NCBI RefSeq assembly: GCF_000003815.2
Contig: NC_049982.1
Coordinates: 1,576,666 to 1,640,665, forward strand
Source: Branchiostoma floridae
Lineage: Eukaryota; Chordata; Leptocardii; Amphioxiformes; Branchiostomatidae
Direction of reading: 5' to 3'
DNA: 64,000 nucleotides
Shown: positions 27,501 through 39,500 of the stretch, piece after piece
Layout: every line of letters starts with the position of its first letter
How positions within the stretch are numbered: the first letter of the stretch is position 1
The notes under the pieces: model-generated
Databases searched by the model: none
What the model was told of the DNA's origin: nothing
The model's input: only the letters and a program-made list of their open reading frames with translations
Program-made: the position numbers and the translations under genes

Positions 27501-30500
27501 CTCCACCTGCAACTACATTTACAACTGTATAAAGAAGCGAGAAGAAGTTGAACCTGTACATACTAGTAGTAGTACTAGTATACTTTAGACTTTGTAGTTC
27601 CAGTCATGTATCACAGTTTTCACAGATTGTACTTAGAATCACTAGGAGATGTACCCTATTCACATTGACCTGTACTTAGCTTGTTAGAAAAGCAAAAATG
27701 TACAATAAAGGTCTTCATTCATCCATTCATTTAATTCTTCCGTAGACGTTTCGGCGACTATCTGTCACCTTCATCCGTACAACATCTTAGAAGAATCAGT
27801 ACAATCAGTACAAAAGCTTTTACTGTTTAAATAAGTTAAGATCATATAGATTATTCAAAACTACATACAATGAAGAAAATATCTTAGTAATGAAAATATG
27901 AGGGATAAGAATGCTGCCACAGGACTAAGGATTAGCTGCCATAAACTTCATATTGAAACAGGAAGACACCTGGAACAAAGGTTATGCAAATATTGTAATT
28001 TAGATAAATAGAGGACGAACGCCATTTTGTAGTAAAGTGCAGATTGTATGCCGTAGAGAGAAATGAAATGTATAAGGTTATACAAAACCAATTTCCTTAT
28101 TTCATACACTTAAGTTCTGTACAAAAATTCATTTTCCTAATGCAACTAGACAAACCATCGATCATGAAGCACATCTGCTCTTTTATCTCCACTATAAGAG
28201 AAAAGCGAGGAGAAGTTTAATTTATCCAGCAATAGTCTCATTTTGTATCTGTGAACTGTATCTTTTCAACATGTCTTGTTGTGACCTTAACTTATCCCGG
28301 TGTGGCAAAAATGTGCAATAAAGGTCTTCATTCATTCGTTTAAACCTTCTGAACAAGGATTGGTGATTTGAAATTTGGGCAGTGACAAAATATTTTAATA
28401 AAAATTAAAAGAAAAAATGTTGGTGCGATGGAAATAAACCAAGTTAATATCTAGATATCTTTTTGCTAATCCAACGGTTTTAATGTTGTCCACTTAGTGA
28501 TTGTAATCCTGACTGTAAAAATCAACAATTCAAATGACATTTTGATGTCAATAAACCATCTCTCTCTTTCTGTAACGTAGGGTGTAAAGGTAGTCATCAA
28601 TACTGAAGATTTCTCATTCGTAAAACATACCAGCTTCTCTGGACCTCATTTGTAAATTTGACAATAAATAGTGTAGAAAGTCAAAAGTGTAAATATGATA
28701 CATTAGTCCGTAAACAGTCTCATCAGGTTGGTAGATCATTTGAACAAAGTCTTCTTCGTTACACAATTTTCTTTTAATTCTTCCGTAGACGTTTCGGCGA
28801 GTGCCTGTCATCTTCACTTCATCCGTACAAAAGCTTTTGTACTGCTTGTACTGATTCTTCATGAAACCCGTTGTAGAGTGCAGTTTCCACATGGTTGTGC
28901 CGTGCTGATTTGGTGTGGGCTTGCCTCAATACCGCGAAATTGACTGAGACTATAAACATCAGTGGATCCGACAATATGTATGCTATCATATGGGAACCCG
29001 CCTCGTCGACACAATGTGGAAGCGAAGACCACTCTGCTTGAAGAAAAGCAAGTTTTGTTCGCACGGAGCAGTACATTTGTCTCCTTCTGCCTCAGGATAC
29101 CACAATCTTCAGCGTGAGAGAGATTGATGCAATAGATAACTAACCCCTGGAGCGCAGCTAAACTGGCTGTGCGTATTTTCCACTGAAAAACTAATAAAAA
29201 GGGAAATTGAATCCGCCTTTTCATTAGCTTTGAAGGAACTTTGAAAGAAAGGTTGGAGTCATATACCTCAACAAGCATCACATCTGTCAGATTCTGTTTC
29301 ACACTTCATTGAGCGGCGCTGCTGAAGACTCGTACCGAGAAGTTCTTATCATCTTTATAATAGGAAGATAAGAACCAGATTATAGTCACAATATTACCTG
29401 CATGTTATGAACTGAGCTAGATTATGGGTATACTGCATATAAGGTAGATTAATCATGGTAGCTTGATCTCTCCGTCTTGAATTGGAAACTCTTGAGATTT
29501 TTATAACTGTGTCTTATACGCCAAGACGCCTTACAAGTGCGACCTTACTTAGTGAACCGATGAAATGAATATCAATTATTCAATCTTAAAAGCGGGCCCT
29601 TCTTCGGGTCGAACGCTACAAACGGGGCCATCATTTAGTACAAGTATCCTTAAATTTGGACTTGTCGGCACAATACAGAAAAGAAAAAATGTTGATCACA
29701 GTTGTAACAAGTTCATACCGTTAGTTTAGTATTTTAGAGAGTATCATTTTTGTATAATTTTTCCATATATTTTCTCACTAATGACGTAACCTCGAACAGT
29801 GAGCATCTTCTGGTTAATGTCCTCTGGTGATTTCAACATAATTTCAAGTACTCGTTTCAGTTGTCTTCATATTTCTATACACGACTGCATTTATCTGTTG
29901 AGAACGTAATTTGTCTTCAATACATCTTACTTCAATTTAATGATATCTGTGCCCCAGCAAGACCACGGGTGTCTGTGTGGCGTAACGGCTAGAGCGTTGG
30001 AATCAGAATCAGTAGGTCCCAAGTTTGATACTCGCCATGCCCCTGCCCCCATGACGATGGTGTGACAACCACTGAGCCTCACGGCTTATCTGTCTAAAGG
30101 TGCCAAAAACACCTATGGATTTGGTGCTGCCAGTGTGGCAACATCTGCACATTTTTTGCCACTATTTTTTTTAACAAGACCACAATATCCACTTGACTGT
30201 AGCCATTCTAACGGCGTTGTTTTCACCCCAGGTCCGAGTACACGCTGATCAAGATGCTGGAGAGTAGAGGATATGACCGAAACCTGAGACCAAACTTCAA
30301 TGGTGAGTACCACCTATCAATGTCCTGTGTGGAACGTAGACGTAATCTTAAACCATACGACTGATAAATGTGGAAATAATGACTGAAAAGTTCACTAAGA
30401 CAGTAAAAATAGGAATACTCATGAAAGCCCATAACAGCATAAGTGGTTCGTTTAGTGTCTCACTTCAGCGTACAAATGAGATTTTTACGCCAAGGACTCA

Positions 30501-33500
30501 AATGCAGCTCAAAAAATGTTGGTTAGTTCATTCTAGCAGAACATTAGATTAGATTTCGATTATGATGCTAACGGGCGTATCTTCTCATGAAATGACAATT
30601 TCTACAACAACTTATCAACAAGAACGATTCAAATTGAATTGAAATTTATGGCATATAACACGGATGGATACTTTATTTTCAGAAAGCAGCCTGGTTTATT
30701 ATTGTCGTAAACATATTCATATCCTTGCACAATTTCATTAGGTCAAAATATCGGATTTTTATGTATCGCTGCAGCGAAGTATGAAGTCAATTCTTTTCAA
30801 ATGGATAGTTGAGACCAATTTTGTATCAGTAAAGTTTCAAAGCATATTTCAGGACATTTTACAGACATCTTCACCGAGAGAAACTGCAGACTGCATGTAT
30901 TACTGTTACACAGTTTTACGGTAATAAGGTAATGAGTGTTGCCGTGACACTCCTCACGTTGCCTGCTGGCTCGGCCGTACGAGTTATGGTGCCATTAAGG
31001 ACAAGGCAATTTACTGTAAATGGACACGATCTACCGACAGAGCTGTAGTTTCCTCGGTTCGGTCGCGTGGTTCAGGATACGAACCGACACATTTACGACC
31101 ATTTTATGGCTGCAATACTAGACCGGACAGATGTGAAATCATATAAGCTGTACGCTATCACTATTAAGAACCTGGTAGAAACTTCCAAGGACGCTAGTAA
31201 ACGGTGTGAAAATGAGAGCAAATTATGCACTAAAACAGAAATAAATGTACCTGCAGCAAAAAATCTACTGACCCAAAATTCGCAACTTGTACAATGCTTC
31301 TTGCTTTGTCAACAGTCTCCATCCATAATAATTTATTCACCTAACGTTGCTCTATCAGCAATATAGAAAAAAATGCATTTCAATGGCATGCCAAAATATA
31401 CGATACAACGTGTCAAATGACGCATCACCGATAGTTAGACATACTTAACCCAAAACAAATTGCGATTCTGAAAAACTACCAAGTAACAGAATAAAATGAC
31501 TATTTTTACACAAACACAGCTTTGTATTCACCGTTCAGAACCAGACAGAACCTCGCTGAGGAAGGTGACGGACGGTCACCGAAACATCGGTGAAAATAAA
31601 GCTGTGGTTGTGTTAAAAAAGGAGTCTCTTCATTCAGTGACATACCAACCTCATGAAACTATTCACGGATACCATGTAATATTTTGACTTATCGCCACTC
31701 TAACCAGTTGCACTGGTGTACATCATGTGCTAATTATTGCCTCTTTTCTCCTTTTCAGGGCCTCCGGTCGAGGTGAGCTTTAGCATGACCATAGCCAGCA
31801 TCGACCAGATCTCAGAAGTCAACATGGTGAGTAACTGTTTGTTTTGTAGGCCAAAATTATGGTAACAACTTTTGTGCCATTATCATGCTATATGACGACA
31901 TTATGACGTCATCTAGCTAATATCGGCCGCCATCGACAAGATTTCAGAAGTGAAAATTGAGTAACTGTTAAGTATGACCAGATCTCAAAAGTAAACGTAA
32001 ACATGGTGAGTAAAGATTCACAACAAGCACGGGTATCTATAAACCTTACAACATGGACGGGTTTACATAAACTTGGTCTTTATGCATTAAGATTTCCCCA
32101 TGCGCCGTTTGAACGCCTCTCCAATGCTTGGTGAATCTTAAAGAGGCATCTTAAAACGGTGCATCTGAGTTAAGATTCACGGCGCACACGAGAAATAGAT
32201 AAAACTGGATTCTAACGCCTCAAGATATTCCCGGGCCATGTGTATAATCACTCAAGGCCTGCAATCAAGGGCTTCAAAGGGCTGCTCTGACGCGTAATGA
32301 CTTGAGAACAGTCGTGTTAAACTTTGCGACAACAGAGGCGCAAGCTTCGTTAGGAATAGACAAACGTGGATCTGCATGCGTCACGGCGCCCCAGGTTTCC
32401 TTCAGGTTCAGAAAAATGCTGTTATTATTAAGAGGCATACATTCCGGTTTCCGATGATGAGACGGTAACGCCTGTACGGCCGTGCCCGTGTTTCTAAATC
32501 TGGTCGCTTACACTATTCTTCCGAAGACTGCCCCAAAAAGCTTAATCTATTATAAATCGTGCTGCAGCATTTATTTATCACTCAGTTCACGGGCACCGCT
32601 AAAATCCTCCCAAGCCAGAACGACTCATCCTCGATTGAATAGTAACCACGGTTGTGAATCTTTCAAGGCCTTAGAAAGGTCCACTGGACACTACCATAGG
32701 TCATGACATTAGTAAAGTGTTATTGATGTTGGATTTGTTGCTGTGACTTTTTGATAAAGTAAAATACCCCTTATGCAGAAACATCAATAGATTTTGCACT
32801 CAAGACTCGGTCATGTGCGCCAGTGTGGGTTTTTCCTTTATGTATTCTGTTTCTGAATTTGTTCCAACATATGAAAGGCAGTGGTAAAACATTCTTGTGC
32901 TGTTGTAAAAATAGTGATTCATGAAAAAGGTGAAATGGATCACTGACGCCCTGTATCTACGTCCTGTGCCCTGACCATTCATTCATTTGATTTATCTTAT
33001 TTAATTCCAATACTATCATCAGCTTGTCTGTAGCTAGTAGAGCAGCAAACATTCACTCTGCTTATTTGAGAGTTAAACTGGGAGTGATAAGTTCTCGGGC
33101 TCACCCTGAAATAATGAGCACAACTAAGATTTCGAAGCATAGATGTCATTTATTAAGTCTTTTATGATTGTGTACCAAATTCAAGTCATTGTGATTATAA
33201 CTTTGCAGGGGACACCCAGTAACGTTAGGTAAGGGAGAAAGGAAAGGCCATGGGCAATTAAGCTGCGACCTGAGGTGTACGGCCCAACTTGCTCTTCTGA
33301 AAGTCAGACACCTACCTCTTTCAAATTAGAATAGGAAGGGAATCATTATCAAACATTTTGAAAATGTCTGCAAAAAAATTTACGGCATGGGTAACTCGAC
33401 CCACACATGTCTGAACAAAATTCATCCTTGTTTTTCTCGCAACTTACCAACTGATTTTCAAAACGACGTTGCCTGGAAAGCAATGACTGCAATGATTTGA

Positions 33501-36500
33501 AAGTTGGAGGATTTCTAAGAAAGGGCTTCAATTTACGAAGCTTTTCATCGAAATCAGAGTTGTGCTTATTCTATCTTCATGAGGACGAAACCTTATTGAT
33601 CCCTCCTCGTAACGTGCCATCGATGAGGACGTTAGAAGCTAACGAACCACTCCTGGCGCCCGCCCCGAGTAAGGTCAGGAAGGGGTGGTCGGTGTAAGGT
33701 AATATTCTGTATTTGCTTGCAATTGTTACCTTTCTAGTTTCTTTCCTCCCTTACTAATCAATCTATGGTTCGATATAGTCATAACTCTTATTATAAGCGC
33801 CGTATGATATTTCTGCTGTCAGTTTAGGTAAATAATTGCCATCAATACTGTAAAACGTTAGGGGACTGTAGACATGGATTTTCCGGGGTCTTGTTTTAAA
33901 AGAGTCCACAGAAATTCTGCCATCTTCCACCAGCCGTGACGAATAAGGCGTTAGAAGCTAACGAACCACTCCTGGCGCCCGTCCCGAGTCAGGTCAGGGA
34001 GGGGCCGTGGATGATATTATATAGAAGCTAACGAACCACTCCTGGCGCCCGCCCCGAGTAGGGTCAGGGAGGGGCCGTGGATGATATTGGACGTCACGAT
34101 TGATCACTGTCATTTATGGTGACATAATGAAAGAAATAAGACCGGTTCAACTGTACACTGTTACATCGTATTCGTATTTTCCTAGAACTATCGTAGAGTG
34201 GAATTTGTTATCACCAAGCACAGTAGGGGCGTCTTTTCAGGATAGTTTTAAAGAACGCTTGCAGATAGACGTGCAAAAGTTAGGTGTGACGGGTCGTTCG
34301 GTGTAATATAACCAGCTGCTGCCACGCCGCGCGCCTGCGAAGCTGGTGTGTTACGCCGAAAGGCGGTTATACTGGCTATATAGATACAGATACAGAAGTT
34401 GGTGTGTTACGCCGAAAGGCGGTTATACTGGCTATATAGATACAGATACAGAAGCTGGTGTGTTACGCCGAAGGGCAGTTATACCGGATACATAGATATA
34501 GATACATCGCTCTACGCAACAACGGTTCGCTGTACAGTATCATCATTATTTCTTCATCAATCATCCAACCTTCCCGCACCTGACATGACCTCTGACCTGA
34601 ACTCTATCATAACGTTAGATGAATGACAAGATTGTGACAAGGTCGAGACCCATAACCACAACCGCGACACGCCTCAAGGAGCCGTCAGATATTAGTCAGG
34701 ACTGCCTTAGCTTGACCGATTGGAATCCCATTGTCTGAAGTGTACAGGCAGTTCCTATCGATCCTACAATAGACCCCCACATGATTCACGAAGGTCGCTG
34801 TGCCTATTCGTCAAGTCTGGTGGAAGATGGCAGAATTTCTGTGGACTCATTTTAAACAAGATCCCGGAAAATCCATGTCTGCAGTCCTCTAACGTTCGTC
34901 AATATCGACTGTAATCGTTTACGTTAAACCAGACAACGGAAAGTTTATACGGCACTTACCATAGAGTTTATGACTATAGTCGAACCCTATGATGGCTTAA
35001 TCAAACCAAAAGTATAAGAAGCAGAACTCAGTTCAAATTCTTAAGGGGTCCCTATGCCCGAACCTCTAGCGTGCGTGTGCTCCCACCCTGTACCATACAG
35101 GGCCATGTACCAACTATACCGTGCTGCTTCAGAGAGTCGCCGGCAACCACAAAGTAATTATACGAGTGACCCCACCAGGCTTTCCTGGAATACTTCGGCT
35201 TCTTCCAGGATTCAAGTCTTGGCAATAAATCCAAACCAATACTCTGGTGGGGGCCATGTACCAACTATACCGTACTGTTTCAGAAAGACGCCGGCAACCA
35301 CAAAGTAATTATACGAGTGACCCCACCAGACTTTCCTGGAATACTTCGGCTTCTTCCGGGATCCAAGTCCTGGCCATAAATCCAACCCATTTGGGAGGCT
35401 CTTAGTGAAGTCTGAAGTCTGTGTTGTAGCCTACAGGGTCTGGCAGGACCGGCCACGTCTGATGGGGTTGGGTAATGAAACACTTCATCGTGGCCGATAA
35501 CTAAGTCTCTGTACACTGCGCACATCGTACAAACCCATCGGGGCTGCTGCCTGCAGTCAGGATCGCGCCAGACACCCTTCTGTCCCTGGTGGTCCGGTAA
35601 TGCGCCTCTATGCTGTAAGATAAGACCCTCCCTACAGTACTACACGTCCTCCGAGCAATCAGAGATGGATTTGTGTGTCTCTTGATCTTATAATTGGGAT
35701 ATGGAGCAAGGTCCCAAAGTGTGATTTAAAAGCCAGAAAAGCACAACAAAAACAACATTCAAATCTAACGTTGTTTGTGAAATTTGTTAGGTGATTTGTC
35801 TAATTTGTACTCATTAATGGTTTGCTCAGCAGTCAAAGCCTCTACCGCAAAAGAAGTGTTACAGGCCGCCAAAGGAAAGCAGAGGACTACCATGTCTCGG
35901 TCTTTGTAATGCGTTTAAAGCATTCAGAAATTCAAATAGAAGAAGAATATCAGGCACTTCCATTATGATTTTACCATATACGTTGGCTCGGCGGTATGGA
36001 CAAGTTAAAAAAAATCAATTAAGATGGTGCCAAATGGCCGCACGGACAGGAGACGGTAGAGATACCATCACTACTGCAGCGTCAGCAGAATCACCCTGGT
36101 CAGCCCGCAGTGATAACATCCGGACTCCTCAGCGCAAATTGGACCTGTAATGAACGGTTCAAGCGACCTTGTACCCGGCAAACTTCAGCCTTTCATCAGC
36201 GCTCAGCGTACGCCGTACGTCTCCTGAAGCACCGGTGGTAACACCAGACGATCACATCTGGCGACAGAAAATCCATAACAGAACGGGAAACACGAAAGAC
36301 TATGAGTTAGGATTGGCGCGGCTTGGTTTATGTAGACTGGAAGGAGTCAGCCTTTACGAACATCAGTCAGAAGTTAGAGCCCTTTTAAACGATTGCTGGT
36401 AGCTTTGTTTGATTTGCTGTCGGCAAGACTTCAAGAACTGCCTTGCCGAGAGTGAACCATTACTCGGCCCCGGGCACGGACAGTCGGGTCATTAACAGGA

Positions 36501-39500
36501 AGGGTTCATCGATCGCCCCCAGACACTTACACCATCAGCAACAATCTCACGCAATCTTCACTGTGCAGCAAACTCCATCAGCAACATACTCACGCAATCA
36601 TCGCTGTGCAACAATCTCCATCATCGGTGTGCAACAAACAACATCAGCAATGTGCAACAAACTTATTTCATCGGCAATGTGAAACAAACTCATTCCATCG
36701 GCAATGTGCAACAAACTCATTCCATCGGCAATGTGCAACAAACTTATTCCATCGGCAATGTGCAACAAACTCATTCCATCGGCAATGTGCAACAAACTCA
36801 TTCCATCGGCAATGTGCAACAAACTCACGCAATCAGCAACAAACTCACTCCGTCAGCAATGTAAAACAAACTCACTCCATCAGAAACTCGTTGAAATGAT
36901 TGAAAGATTGAAATGACACCAGTACCCCCCACCCCGTCCTAATGGGTACGTCTGGCCAATACGGGGTCCAGATTTAGGGTTCAATTAACGGGCAAAACAT
37001 GAAAAACAAGTTTCGACAGGGGGCTAAAAGTGCCCGCGCCAACTTTGACCTCCTATAGCTCCCAAACGGCTTGTGCTAGAACAACCAAACTTGGTGAGTT
37101 TTCCTAAAAGTGCCCGCGCCAACTTTGACCTCCTATAGCTCCCAAACGGCTTGTGCTAGAACATCCAAACTTGGTGAGTCTTCCTAAAATATTGTTGGCA
37201 ACAGTTATGAAAAAAAAATAGATAAGTTTAGAATTTTTCGTGTTGCGATGGCAACGGATTTCTGAAAGGCAAATTTTACTAAATTCACTAATTTTGGTTT
37301 GAACAAAGGGATTTTAAGATTTTCTTGCTAAACTAAACTTCCTTTCAGATATCTTTAATATCTAGCACATCTAAGTGGAACATTTATAATTAAATATTCA
37401 TAAATTATGCTAATGAGATGACGTAATTGGTCAAAATCCAAGATGGCAGACAATATCATGATGAAAAGTATAATAAGCTTATTTTCACTCAAATTTCATC
37501 ACTACTTGGTATTTTCTTACAGAAAACATTCATGTGAAGGTTTTTTATCCATTTTCAAGGGCTTTTAGCGTTATATGTTAAAAAAGTATCTTGAAAAATG
37601 TAAGGTTGATAATCCATGATGGCAGATAGCTAAACTACAGATATTACGTCATTTTGAAGTCTTATAACACTTAAATATTAATAAGAAACCTTTATTGGTA
37701 ACTTTTTGAGTGAGATATTTAGGTATTATGGAAATTCCCAGTTTTAGCCCAAAATATCAATTAATGACGTCATAATTACGTCATATTACGTCATAATGAT
37801 ATAAAAATTTCAGGAATTATACAACTCGATGAGCACAACCTTCCCTGCAAATTTTGAAAATACGAAGGGGGTCGAATGAGCCCCCCCCCCCGCCCAGGCC
37901 AGGGAAGACCCAAAAAGCCCAGTCTGGATAGGGTTTAAATAGATGGCGTGCACGGCGAGCACTTTGCAGAGTGTATTAGTTTACCGCGGTCTTAAGTCAA
38001 GTAGCAATTGATCAGGACACAGGAGACGCGCAGTCGGCCCGCACACGTCATATCCCACAAACGATTCGTCGCCAGCTCGCAAACAGCTCACAAACGACTC
38101 TCCACTATTGATCAAACTTCAGTAAAAGTCATATAACCCGGATACTCTCGCTAACAAGCAGGTAAATCCTGTGTAATGTGAGAGTCTGTCTTTATTTAAC
38201 GGCAGTTCGAGCAACATGATTTACTGATGAAGGGAACCAGCAGGTAGAGATGAGGGAAGAGTAATCTACAGGAGTAAAGGCCAATGAGAGAGAAACATTG
38301 CAGGTAGAACAAAGGAATCAGTTTCTGCTCTTAAATCAGGAATGGGTGACCTGTGCACATACGTCACAACGCCAAACAACCACTGATAGAGCAAAGTCAG
38401 CCGTGAGTTAGAACAGTATCTAACGTTGAAGAAACATTTGTGACTTTTTCAAGCAGATGAACCTGAACAAATAGGAGTCGTTAAATCGTAACTGATACAT
38501 TTGTCAAGACCACTTGAGCTATGCGTTCAGAATGGTTTTCCATCATATAAATGTAAAACAGGAGGTTTTAATTGAATGTATTTCTCCCGACACCTTAGTT
38601 ATGAGAGCGATCGGAGCGGAACTAAACAAAAATGTCCACTGCCACGGTGTACAGATTTCTTACCCGGGGAGTCAGCCTTGACCCCCTGTATTTAAGGCCG
38701 GGGTCGGAATTACCCTCATCCAATGGAACGAGAGGAAGGCAAAGGGCTAATGGCCATGTCAAGGTTCATGATCAAAAGGCCATGGGTCATCATTATGTCA
38801 AGGTTCATGGTCAAAGGGGCCATAGGTCATTACCATTTCACGCTTTACTGTCAAAGGCCATTGGGTTTCACTTTGTCTAGGTTCATGGTCATGGTCAATG
38901 GCTCATCATTTTGTCAATGTTCATGCCGATACAGATCGTCGTCCTCGTGCTAAGAGGCATGGTTATCATTATGGAAAGGGTGCCAGACAGGGGATAACGC
39001 TTCCCACAACTCGCTGGAATAAAATAAGTACGGAAGGAACTCAGTAAATTGGGACTATGAAGGACCGTTAGTGGTCTAGAAATTATCTTGGTTTAGTGCT
39101 AGACTCCATAAGTTAGGCCCTGCCGGACGTACCTAAATTCTTTTCAACTGTATGATTTTGCAACCATGCCTTTTTCAAGATTAATGAATTGCAATTTCTT
39201 TCGAAATCGATATGTACTCTGTTTTTCATGCCATGCCATGTGGAGAAGTAAAAGACGAGAAGGCAGGGACATAGTTCGTTGAAGTTCAAACGTTCCAGCA
39301 GTTCTCTGAGTTTCCCGCGGTGTAATGAAATCCTCCCAGTGGCGGAGAGAACCATATTGGAGAAACACGTTGTGATTATCCAAAGATAAGTACACGTGGA
39401 GACAAAGCCGTGAAATTACAAAGTCTTCACGCTCCAGGACGTCAGAACATCCTCGATCGATAGCTCCATCCCGCCAGTCTCCACACGTACTGCCACTTCC

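Noticed and set aside
36169-36402. Possible missing ligand-binding exon of the channel (APVVTPDDHIW)
   Set aside because: A tryptophan-proline-aspartate loop was looked for, but order and flanking residues do not match the family and no splice sites fit.
36545-36895. CRISPR-like array
   Set aside because: Units are contiguous with no unique spacers, and the genome is eukaryotic.
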